A stretch of DNA of 64,000 nt from Caldilineaceae bacterium (GTDB lineage: Bacteria > Chloroflexota > Anaerolineae > Caldilineales > Caldilineaceae): positions 1,253,022 through 1,317,021 of the forward strand of contig OY282376.1 in assembly GCA_958295845.1 (NCBI GenBank), in the 5' to 3' direction. Shown piece after piece: positions 38,455 to 46,251 of this stretch. The position numbers were made by a program, and so were the translations under genes. Within the stretch, counting starts at the first letter, position 1, and each line of letters begins with the position of its first letter. The notes beneath the pieces were generated by a model. It was not told the DNA's origin. It made no database searches and saw only the letters and a program-made list of their open reading frames with translations.

Positions 38455-40316
38455 CACTGTTCACGAGAGCCGGCGAAGCTGTGAAAAACCTGTGGCAACG
38501 CGTCGCCAACTTTGCGCGCGGCTTCTCATCCACCCTGGGCGCGTGGAGGCGCGGCCTGGCCCTGGTGACTGCGGCCGCGCCGCGTATGGTAGCCGTCTAT
38601 TTTGCGTTCGTGATCGTCATCAGTCTCGTGCCAGTCTTGCAGGTATGGCTATTGAGGCTGGTGGTTGACAGTCTGGCCGTCGCCGTGAGCGGCGCGGCCT
38701 ACAGCGTCTCCGCGCTGCTGGCGCTTGCCGTTCTCTACGCCCTGACCTATGTCATACCGGCCGGCCTTGAACCTATCCAGCAGACACTCAATGCCTGGTT
38801 GGAAGATCGCGCGGTCGCCGAAATGGATCGGCGCCTGATGGATGCCGGCATCCGACTGACAGACCTTGTGCGCATAGAGCGCCCCGCCTTCCAGGATCAG
38901 TTGCGGCTGGTTCAGGATGCTATCTTATTTCTACCCCGGCTCGTCGCCTATTTGCAGCTTGGTCTTGGCACGGCGCTCACCCTGGGAGGCATGCTCCTCC
39001 TCCTGGCTCGCCTCCACCCACTATTGCCTGTGATATTGGCAGTGCTGAGCGTGCCGCACCTCATCGGAGAGAAGCGCCTGCAGGAGACCAGGTTCCAGGC
39101 GATGAATGACCGCTCTCGCGCAGCGCGGGAAATGAACTACTGCGCTCGCGTCACGACTGATCCGGCCGCTGCCAAAGAGATTCGTGTCTTCGGGCTGGGC
39201 GATTTCTTCCTGCGCCGCTTTCGCTCGCGGTTCGCTACGGCCTATGAGGAGATGAGTCGGATCCGCAAGTCGCATCTGCGCGTGTCCGCGTGGTTCACTG
39301 CCCTGCATGCGTTGGCGCTGGCAGGCGGCTTCTGGTACGTGGCAGTCCAGGCCGCTGCCGGCCAGCTCACCCTGGGCGATATCGCGCTCTACTTCAGCGT
39401 CGTGATTCAAACCCAAGGTCGCCTTCAGAACCTGGTGTTTTGGTTTGGCTTTCAGTATGAGATTCTTCTGCACTTGCGCGGGCTGTTTTCCTTCCTGGAT
39501 CAAGCAGGACCGGCGGTCGAGCTCCCGCCGCCCTCGCAGGGCAAGCAGGCGCCCACTGACCTGATTCAGGGGATCGAGCTGCGCGGCATCCATTTTCGCT
39601 ACCCTGAAAGCGACCTGCCCGTATTGGAAGACGCAAATGCCCGGCTACCTCGTGGCGCAGTGACGGCCTTAGTCGGGGCAAACGGCGCCGGCAAGAGCAC
39701 CTTCGTCAAGTTGCTGACGCGTATGTACGATCCTGACGATGGCGAGATCCTGTTCGACGGGATTCCCCTGGCAATGTATGACCTGAAATCGTTGCGGGGT
39801 CGGATCGCCGTACTCTACCAGGACTTCGCCCGTTTTGCACTGACCATGCGGGAAAACATCGAGATGGGGGCCCTGGAGGAAAATGGGTCCGGCGTGAATG
39901 TGGAACACGCCGCGCGCTGGGCGGGCGCAGACGACGTGGCCGCTGCGCTCCCAAACGGATATGATACGCCCCTAACTCGTCGTTTTGAAGGCGGCGTCGA
40001 ACTGTCCGGCGGGGAATGGCAGAAGATCGCCCTGGCGCGGGCATTCGTGCGCGATGCCGCGCTGGTTATCCTGGATGAGCCGACCGCAGCGCTGGACGCA
40101 GAAGCGGAGTACCGCCTGTTCGAGCGCTTCCGACAGCTTGTTGCCGGCAAAACTGCGCTGATAATCAGCCACCGCTTCTCCACAGTGCGCATGGCGGACC
40201 ATATCCTGGTGCTCGAAGAGGGGCGTATTGCTGAAGCCGGCAGCCATGGTGAACTGATCTCTCTGGGCGGCCGCTATGCCGAGCTGTTCGAGATGCAGGC
40301 TGGGCGGTACAGGTGA
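38451..40316 (+). CDS. ABC exporter subunit 2 (membrane plus ATPase half)
   Basis: 621 residues with the same architecture as its upstream partner. The membrane domain covers about 40-350. The ATPase has Walker A GANGAGKST near 409, VLYQDFARFALTMRENIEMG, a canonical LSGGEWQK signature, LVILDEPTAALD and LIISHRFSTVRMADH. The ATG overlaps the stop of subunit 1 (ATGA). The canonical signature here against the LSDGE in the partner suggests one strong and one degenerate ATP site, as in known heterodimeric exporters. It sits between purA and purB without an obvious metabolic link. Confidence 0.88.
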   Translation: MTLFTRAGEAVKNLWQRVANFARGFSSTLGAWRRGLALVTAAAPRMVAVYFAFVIVISLVPVLQVWLLRLVVDSLAVAVSGAAYSVSALLALAVLYALTYVIPAGLEPIQQTLNAWLEDRAVAEMDRRLMDAGIRLTDLVRIERPAFQDQLRLVQDAILFLPRLVAYLQLGLGTALTLGGMLLLLARLHPLLPVILAVLSVPHLIGEKRLQETRFQAMNDRSRAAREMNYCARVTTDPAAAKEIRVFGLGDFFLRRFRSRFATAYEEMSRIRKSHLRVSAWFTALHALALAGGFWYVAVQAAAGQLTLGDIALYFSVVIQTQGRLQNLVFWFGFQYEILLHLRGLFSFLDQAGPAVELPPPSQGKQAPTDLIQGIELRGIHFRYPESDLPVLEDANARLPRGAVTALVGANGAGKSTFVKLLTRMYDPDDGEILFDGIPLAMYDLKSLRGRIAVLYQDFARFALTMRENIEMGALEENGSGVNVEHAARWAGADDVAAALPNGYDTPLTRRFEGGVELSGGEWQKIALARAFVRDAALVILDEPTAALDAEAEYRLFERFRQLVAGKTALIISHRFSTVRMADHILVLEEGRIAEAGSHGELISLGGRYAELFEMQAGRYR

Positions 40317-40736
40317 AGCGCATCTATTGAGAAGGGTCGGGTCTTGCGTAGCGTTTCTTTAGCTTGCCCACGAACGCAAGTATACATGGGTTTCCCGGCG
40401 TCGATGTTCTTCTTCGCTCCGATGTGGAAAGAGCGGATCAGTTTCGCCCCTCTTTTACCCACTGACTAGCTTCCGCAGACATTTGGAAAGGGCCTTTCAA
40501 GAGGCGATAATAGCGGGTGGTGCTGGCGTTCATGCCGACACCAACGGGAGATGACGAACTCCTCTGTATCTTGAGGGTCGTCCCCTTGACCGCTCTTGCC
40601 CGTGCCGCGTGGACGCAGTCTTGTACCGTCTAGGATCCGATCAAATGTTTCTTGATACCAGCGTTCTGGACGAGGCCATCGACTTGCCATCCTCTCGTTT
40701 TTCACTCTTCACCACTCTCTCCTGGTGTTTCTCCCC
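40317..40736 (-). other. Gap before purB, possibly holding a decayed gene
   Basis: This 420-bp gap is mostly noncoding. On the minus strand two short frames read like protein. One contains YYRLLKGPFQMSAEASQWV and stops. The other, offset by a frame change, continues GAKLIRSFHIGAKKNIDAG and PMYTCVRGQAK. Together they could be one frameshifted relic, of a mobile element or otherwise. I could not name the family. No promoter for purB was identified. Confidence 0.3.
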
Positions 40737-42137
40737 ATGACCACATTCACTCACGAGTCCTACCTCTCCCCACTGACCTGGCGCTACGGCAGCGAACAGA
40801 TGCGCCGGATCTGGAGCGAGGTCGAAAAGCGAAAACTCATGCGCCGCGTCTGGGTAGCGCTCGCAGAAGCCCAATACGAGGCCGGGCTGGTCACAGCCAT
40901 GCAAGTGGCCGATCTGCGCGCACGCCAGGACCACATCGACATCCAGCGCGCCCAGCAGATCGAAGAAGAAATCAGCCACGACCTCATGGCGGAGATCCGC
41001 ACCTACGCCGAACAGTGCCCTGTCGGCGGCCCTGTTATCCATCTAGGCGCCACGTCGATGGATATACTCGACAACGTAGACGCCCTGCGTCTGCGCACGG
41101 CCCTGGACCAGATCATCGAAAGATTGCGGCGCGCGCTGGCCACATTGGCCGCACGAATCGCTGAAGAAGCCGACACGCCCGCCATCGCCTTTACGCACAT
41201 CCAGCCCGCCGAACCGACCACTGTCGGCTACCGCTTTGCCCAGCACGGCCAGGACCTGCTCGGCGACCTCGAAGAGCTACAGCGCGTCCGCAACAATATC
41301 CGCGGCAAAGGAGTCAAAGGCGCGGTCGGGACCAGCGCCAGCTACAGTCAGCTTCTCTCCGACAGCGAGTTCACCCCCCGCCAGCTCGAAGAACGGGTGA
41401 TGTCAAAACTGGACCTGCAAGCCTTCGAAGCCGCCACCCAGACCTACCCTCGCAAGCAGGACTGGCTTGTCGTCAATGCCCTCGCCGGACTGTGCGCAAG
41501 CCTCCACAAGTTCGCCTTCGACCTGCGCATCCTCCAGTCGCCCCCCTTCGGCGAATGGAGCGAACCCTTCGGTTCCAAGCAGGTCGGATCCAGCGCCATG
41601 CCGTTCAAGCGCAATCCCATCGCCGCCGAAAACATCGACAGCCTCACGCGCCAAGTCGCGGCCCTGCCCCGCATCGCCTGGGACAACAGCGCCCTCAATC
41701 TGCTCGAGCGCACTCTCGACGACTCCGCCAACCGGCGCCTCTACCTGCCTGAAGCTTTCCTCCTGACCGACGAGGTCCTGATTCGCTGCCAGCGTCTCTT
41801 TGAAGGCGTGACAGTATGGCCTGGACCCACCGCCCGCAACCTGCGCGACTACGGCGTCTTCGCCGCCACCGAACGTCTGCTCATGGAAGCGGTCAAAGCC
41901 GGCGGCGACCGCCAGCACCTGCATGAACTGATCCGGGAACAGAGCCTGGTGGCCTGGAAGGCCCTGCAGGAAGGACAACCCAACCCCTTGGTAGACAACC
42001 TGATCACCGATCCGCGTATAACCGCCTTGATACCGCCGGAGCGCGCCCATAGCCTGCTGCAAGCATCCGCCTATGTGGGCGACGCACCCAGTCGCGCCCG
42101 AAATATCGCCTCAGCGATCCGCGCCGCGGTAGGCTGA
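40737..42137 (+). CDS. purB: Adenylosuccinate lyase
   Basis: About 466 residues of the fumarase/aspartase superfamily. It cleaves SAICAR to AICAR and adenylosuccinate to AMP. The superfamily signature GSSAMPFKRNPIAAENI (from residue 284) carries the catalytic Ser loop. HLGATSMDILDN and THIQPAEPTTVGYR supply the substrate-binding and general-acid histidines. ATG 40737 is preferred to GTG 40725. AICAR is also a by-product of HisH/HisF, so the window holds both sources. The downstream methyltransferase begins 1 bp after its stop. Confidence 0.95.
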   Translation: MTTFTHESYLSPLTWRYGSEQMRRIWSEVEKRKLMRRVWVALAEAQYEAGLVTAMQVADLRARQDHIDIQRAQQIEEEISHDLMAEIRTYAEQCPVGGPVIHLGATSMDILDNVDALRLRTALDQIIERLRRALATLAARIAEEADTPAIAFTHIQPAEPTTVGYRFAQHGQDLLGDLEELQRVRNNIRGKGVKGAVGTSASYSQLLSDSEFTPRQLEERVMSKLDLQAFEAATQTYPRKQDWLVVNALAGLCASLHKFAFDLRILQSPPFGEWSEPFGSKQVGSSAMPFKRNPIAAENIDSLTRQVAALPRIAWDNSALNLLERTLDDSANRRLYLPEAFLLTDEVLIRCQRLFEGVTVWPGPTARNLRDYGVFAATERLLMEAVKAGGDRQHLHELIREQSLVAWKALQEGQPNPLVDNLITDPRITALIPPERAHSLLQASAYVGDAPSRARNIASAIRAAVG

Positions 42138-42138
42138 G

Positions 42139-43209
42139 ATGACGCAGCTAATTCTCTCCGCCGACCCCGGCTTCGTTCACCTCGCCCTTGAGGAGTTCGG
42201 CCGCGACAGCCACAATGGTCAACCCCTGGACGAGCTCGCGCCCGGCGTCAGTCTCGTCGACTGCGACGAAGGCTTCTGGGGCCTGGCCGAAACCTGGATC
42301 GATGATCCCCCCGTCTTCACCCGTCATATCTGCCCCGTCGACCTCACCATTCCCCTACTAGCCACGCCAAGAGACCTCTCCCGCCTCAGCGATGCGGCCG
42401 TAGCCGAATATGCCGACCTGCTCGACCCCGAAGTCAGCTTTTCCGTCCAGAGCCGTGTCCTCCTCGATCTTCCCTACAAGCCCTTCGACGTCAACCGCGC
42501 CGTGGCCACCGCCCTCTCCAGCGCCGCAAGCTCGCCGTTGGACGTACGTCAGCCATTTCAGATCCTTTCAGTCGTCTGCGCAGCCGTGGACCGCCCGCCA
42601 GGATCAGAAAAGCCAGCCGCCGAAAGCCACCAGCAGCTGGCCTTCATGGGCCTCTCTCTTGCCTCCCACAACATCTCCGACTGGGCCGGCGGCGTGCGCC
42701 GCTTCCGCCGTGAAAAGGATCGGATCAGCCGCGCCGAGTTCAAAATGCTCGAGGCGCTCGAAGCCTTTCGTATCGATCTGCCTGCCGGCGGCGTCGCCCT
42801 CGATTTAGGCGCGGCGCCCGGAGGATGGACCCGCGTTCTCCGCCAGAAAGGGCAATTCGTTACCGCCGTCGACCCCGCTGAGATGCACCCCCGCCTTGCC
42901 GCCGACCGCGGCGTGCGCCATAAGCGCATGTCCGCTGAGGCATATCTGCGCGAAGGGCCCGATGCCTTCGACCTCCTCGTCAACGACATGCGCATGGATG
43001 CGCGCGCATCGGCCCGAATGATGAACGCCTTCGCCGACTTCCTCTACCCCCACGCTGAAGCGATCATGACGCTCAAACTGGGAAAGACCGCTGCGGCTCT
43101 CGGCCCTGCCTGCGCCATCCTGCAGGAGCAGTACACCATCCTCCACATGCGCCAACTGTTCCACAACCGCAACGAGGTGACCATTCACCTCAAACTGAAC
43201 GACCTCTGA
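42139..43209 (+). CDS. RlmM-like (FtsJ-fold) RNA 2'-O-methyltransferase
   Basis: 356 residues. The C-terminal half is a Rossmann methyltransferase with LDLGAAPGGWTRVL (SAM site, about 220-233). A complete K-D-K-E tetrad typical of ribose 2'-O-methyltransferases is visible: Lys in RAEFKMLEAL, Asp in VNDMRMD, Lys in MTLKLGK, Glu in NEVTIHLK. The N-terminal ~180 residues resemble the THUMP-containing part of RlmM, which methylates C2498 of 23S rRNA. The order of domains supports an RlmM-like role, but the target nucleotide is not certain. It starts 1 bp after purB. Confidence 0.85.
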   Translation: MTQLILSADPGFVHLALEEFGRDSHNGQPLDELAPGVSLVDCDEGFWGLAETWIDDPPVFTRHICPVDLTIPLLATPRDLSRLSDAAVAEYADLLDPEVSFSVQSRVLLDLPYKPFDVNRAVATALSSAASSPLDVRQPFQILSVVCAAVDRPPGSEKPAAESHQQLAFMGLSLASHNISDWAGGVRRFRREKDRISRAEFKMLEALEAFRIDLPAGGVALDLGAAPGGWTRVLRQKGQFVTAVDPAEMHPRLAADRGVRHKRMSAEAYLREGPDAFDLLVNDMRMDARASARMMNAFADFLYPHAEAIMTLKLGKTAAALGPACAILQEQYTILHMRQLFHNRNEVTIHLKLNDL

Positions 43210-43246
43210 GGCTTCTGCCGCGAAACCAACTAATTTCTGTCTGGTC

Positions 43247-43870
43247 CTATGGATTCGGACCGGCCGGCAACCCGTATAGATACCAGTACTCGTCGCGCGG
43301 GTAGACGTGCGCCACCGATCCTTCCCAAACGAAATCTCCACGTCCCAACATCGCTTGCAAGCCCTGGTCTACACCGGCCAGTTGGGTCGCCAGAGCATCT
43401 GCGCTGGCCGCGTCCAACGCCTTGCCGATTTCCGCAATCCTCTGGCGGTTGCGTATCTCAAACGGGTATTGCACGCGGCACTCACGCCGGTTTTCGCTGC
43501 AGTCATCGAGGAACCAGTTCAGACTATTCAGCCGCGCCCTCGCCTCCCGCAACAACAGAGCCTGGTAATGGGAAGGCAGCCGGCCGGTCGCCTTGTCAAT
43601 TTGGGCTCTGGCCTCTGTCAGCGTCTGCTTCTGCTCTGGCGACAACGAGTCCGACTGCGCCGCCAGTTTGTGCAACCGCGCCAGGACATCCCCACAACTA
43701 CTCTGGACGGGACGCTCACCGGCCCCGCTATCCGCATCCACCGGCAAAACGACAGTCCGGTACACCTCGCCCCGCAGAATGTAGCTTTCGAACTGGGTCG
43801 CCATCGTCACTACGACCGCCAAGTCGGTCTCCGGGGCCGCAGCAACCACCGTGCTCAGTCTGCTCGCCAT
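43247..43870 (-). CDS. Uncharacterised 207-residue protein
   Basis: Not recognised. It is a soluble, mostly helical protein: Ala/Leu/Arg-rich helices run from about residue 60 to 180, with SLSPEQKQTLTEARAQIDKA and RARLNSLNWFLDDCSEN. It begins with a Val/Ala-rich strand region and ends in an aromatic stretch, EYWYLYGLPAG. Three Cys are present (near 59, 124, 131), two of them spaced six residues apart. It lies 20 bp downstream of dtd on the same strand and probably shares its transcript. No signal peptide or catalytic motif was seen. Confidence 0.6.
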   Translation of the reverse strand: MASRLSTVVAAAPETDLAVVVTMATQFESYILRGEVYRTVVLPVDADSGAGERPVQSSCGDVLARLHKLAAQSDSLSPEQKQTLTEARAQIDKATGRLPSHYQALLLREARARLNSLNWFLDDCSENRRECRVQYPFEIRNRQRIAEIGKALDAASADALATQLAGVDQGLQAMLGRGDFVWEGSVAHVYPRDEYWYLYGLPAGPNP

Positions 43871-43889
43871 ACTCTCACCTCCCTCGCCC

Positions 43890-44336
43890 TTAGTCGCTGT
43901 CCTGCTCCAGCCACAGCGTTACCGGACCATCGTTGACCAGCGAGACCTCCATATGGGCTTGGAAAACGCCCTTCTCCACCGGTACCCCTTCCCCCGCCAG
44001 TATCGTGCAGAACCTGTCGTAGAGTGCCTGCGCCTCCTTCGGTGGCGCCGCCCGCGTGAAACTGGGTCTCCGCCCCTTGCGCGCATCCCCGTACAGCGTA
44101 AACTGGCTGACTGCCAGCACCGCGCCGCCAACATCCGCCAGCCCCAGGTTCATCTTGCCGGCATCGTCCTCGAACAGCCGCAAACCGGCAATCTTGCGCG
44201 CCAGCCACGCCGCCTCCGCCTCACCATCCCCTCCGGCGACCCCCAGCAGCACCAGAAATCCCTGGCCGATGCTGGCGACCTCCTTGCCTTCCACGTGTAC
44301 GCTTGCCTGACTGACTCGCTGAATAAGTGCGCGCAT
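43890..44336 (-). CDS. dtd: D-aminoacyl-tRNA deacylase
   Basis: A 148-residue DTD that removes D-amino acids (and glycine from tRNA-Ala) from mischarged tRNAs. The hallmark [17 protein letters not shown] and the Gly-cisPro motif in [10 protein letters not shown] are both present, along with the start [16 protein letters not shown] 44336, with GGAGAG just upstream, gives the exact family length. The frame is open further upstream to 44408 but without homology. Confidence 0.95.
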   Translation of the reverse strand: MRALIQRVSQASVHVEGKEVASIGQGFLVLLGVAGGDGEAEAAWLARKIAGLRLFEDDAGKMNLGLADVGGAVLAVSQFTLYGDARKGRRPSFTRAAPPKEAQALYDRFCTILAGEGVPVEKGVFQAHMEVSLVNDGPVTLWLEQDSD

Positions 44337-44441
44337 TTTCTCTCCGGGTGCATCCCAATCTCGGTGTGAACTCTCGTTTACCCCTTGCTGCCACCAAGCC
44401 GCCTTCAATTCTCACATCCATCCCTGGCTATTCGCCTATTC

Positions 44442-44480
44442 ACTGACCACTGACCACTGATCCCTGATCCCTGACCCCTG
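44442..44480. repeat. Degenerate 7-bp tandem repeat
   Basis: Five units of the type CTGACCA/CTGATCC/CTGACCC follow one another between dtd and the radical SAM gene. No function is evident. Confidence 0.7.
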
Positions 44481-44703
44481 CCGTTCCGCGCCCCCGCAAC
44501 GCCCCGCCCTGGCTAGCCACCGTGTTCATTCTTCCCCAGCAAGGTGTCTAGAGCAAAGTGTCTAGCCAACAGTATATCCCCCAAACGCGCCGATATGCGC
44601 AGGTCCTGTGCCTGCCCTGTACTCCCCAAAATCATCGGATGCCCCGGTAGGGCCAGGCTGTTCCCACACGAAATCAGGGATACATCCCTTCTCAATTGAC
44701 CTC

Positions 44704-44732
44704 TTGACAAACCGAACGTTTGTTCGTATACT
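44704..44732 (+). promoter_or_regulatory. Strong promoter with LexA-type box in the spacer
   Basis: TTGACA (44704-44709), exactly 17 nt, then TATACT (44727-44732). The spacer contains the palindrome CGAACGTTTGTTCG at 44713-44726, which fits the Gram-positive SOS box CGAAC-RNRY-GTTCG at all but one position. Repressor bound there would block RNA polymerase. The expected start of transcription falls at or next to the ATG at 44739, suggesting a leaderless mRNA. Confidence 0.85.
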
Positions 44733-44738
44733 GCATCA

Positions 44739-45944
44739 ATGAACTTCAAAATCGAGCTTGAACCCATGGCAAAGCTCGCCCGCATCGGCGAGATCAACGG
44801 CTATGAAGCGGCCGGGGACGCACCCCATGCCGAGCCCACCCGCCCAGGCTGCTTCACCCCCTCGACGGCCAAGCCCACCCGTCGCGAACGCAATGCCGCC
44901 TCCCTGCGCCGCTCCATCATGAAAGTGGTGACCCCGCGCGGCCCTAAGCCGGTTCTGCGCACGATGATGACCACCGCCTGCGAGCGCAACTGCTTCTACT
45001 GCCCCTTCCGCGCGGGTCGCAGCAGCGCCGAACGCCTAACCCTGCAGCCAGATGAACTGGCCGACGGCTTCATGCGTATGCAGAAGGTCGGCCTTGTCGA
45101 CGGCCTCTTCCTCTCCTCCGGCATCATCGGCGGCGGGGTCAGAGCCCAGGACAAAATTATCGACACTGCCGAGATTCTGCGCAAGAAACAGAACTACCCC
45201 GGCTACATCCACCTTAAGATCATGCCCGGCTCCGAGTATGAACAGGTGCGCAGGTCCATGCAACTGGCCGACCGCGTCTCGATCAATCTCGAGGGCGCCA
45301 CGCCGGGCAGGCTGGCCAGCCTGGCGCCACAAAAGGAGTTCTGGGACGATCTGATGCAACGCCTGCTCTGGACCGAGCAGATTCGCAGCCGCGAACGCGT
45401 GCGCGCCTCTGCAGTCACCCAATTTGTCGTCGGCGCTGTCGGCGATACCGACCTGGAGCTGGTATCGTTGAGCGAGAAACTCTACCGTCAGGCCCGTCTC
45501 GGACGCGTCTACTATTCCAGCTTCTATCCCGTTCCCGACACACCCTTCGACAACCTGCCGCCGGCTTCCCTAAAGCGGCAGCACCGTCTCTACCAGGCCA
45601 GCTTCCTGCTGCGCGATTACAACTGGGACACCGAGGACATCGGCTTCGGCGCCGACCAGAACCTCCGCCTCGATGTCGACCCCAAGCAGGCCTGGGCCGA
45701 CATCCACCTGCGCGCCGCGCCCATCGAGCTAAACCACGCCGACAGACCGACCCTACTGCGCGTGCCCGGCATCGGCCCCAAGAGCGCCGACCGCATCCTG
45801 CGCGCCCGCGGCCAAGGCAGCCTCACCGACCTGCAGCATCTGCGCGCCCTCGGCGTCCCTTCCCCGCAAAAAGCAGCACCCTACGTCCTCCTCAACGGCC
45901 GCCAGCCCGCACACCAGATGTCGCTCTTCCCTGTTCCCGAGTAG
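44739..45944 (+). CDS. Radical SAM protein of the putative DNA modification/repair family
   Basis: 401 residues. The [4Fe-4S]/SAM motif is CERNCFYC (C81, C85, C88), preceded by VLRTMMTTA. A helix-hairpin-helix DNA-binding motif lies near 340-362 (LLRVPGIGPKSADRIL). The protein matches the radical SAM family annotated as a putative DNA modification/repair protein, which usually has a partner containing a uracil-DNA-glycosylase-like domain. No partner is adjacent here. A LexA-type box in its promoter supports a DNA-damage role. ATG 44739 would be leaderless; ATG 44766 (internal Met10) is the alternative. The reaction is unknown. Confidence 0.87.
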   Translation: MNFKIELEPMAKLARIGEINGYEAAGDAPHAEPTRPGCFTPSTAKPTRRERNAASLRRSIMKVVTPRGPKPVLRTMMTTACERNCFYCPFRAGRSSAERLTLQPDELADGFMRMQKVGLVDGLFLSSGIIGGGVRAQDKIIDTAEILRKKQNYPGYIHLKIMPGSEYEQVRRSMQLADRVSINLEGATPGRLASLAPQKEFWDDLMQRLLWTEQIRSRERVRASAVTQFVVGAVGDTDLELVSLSEKLYRQARLGRVYYSSFYPVPDTPFDNLPPASLKRQHRLYQASFLLRDYNWDTEDIGFGADQNLRLDVDPKQAWADIHLRAAPIELNHADRPTLLRVPGIGPKSADRILRARGQGSLTDLQHLRALGVPSPQKAAPYVLLNGRQPAHQMSLFPVPE

Positions 45945-46251
45945 AGGTATCCACTCTTGCGGGGCTTCTTTCCAGCATGCAAAAAGAGGACAAAGCAGGT
46001 GCAACTGTTGGCGCTGTCAACGGTGAAACCTAAACAACCCTATCGAGAAAAGCTCGCATAGGACAAATCTACACCGGGTAGTTGGCTCTGTCGGTTTCAG
46101 CTTGGCATCTCCAAGTAGAAAATTACCGCGTTTGAGCGGCACTGTCCCGTTGGTGTAAAGTGTTGAATGGACGAAAACCCCACCATTTTGCAGAATATCC
46201 CTGCTTCCCAGAATTCGGGGTTCGGGTTCAAGAAAAGGCCGTAGTGCCAAA
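45945..46251. other. Gap upstream of the second LRR gene
   Basis: 307 bp without a recognisable gene. A weak candidate promoter (TTGAGC 46132-46137, 18-nt spacer, TAAAGT 46156-46161) would fit the LRR gene. Nothing else was seen. Confidence 0.4.

Larger units (their letters stand above)
44337..44738. other. Divergent gap between dtd and the radical SAM gene
   Basis: This 402-bp gap contains a short heptamer repeat (44442-44480) and the LexA-boxed promoter (44704-44732). No other gene or RNA was recognised. Confidence 0.65.

Noticed and set aside
44513-44797. Minus-strand frame across the LexA-boxed promoter
   Set aside because: No homology, and it overlaps a strong promoter and the start of the radical SAM gene.
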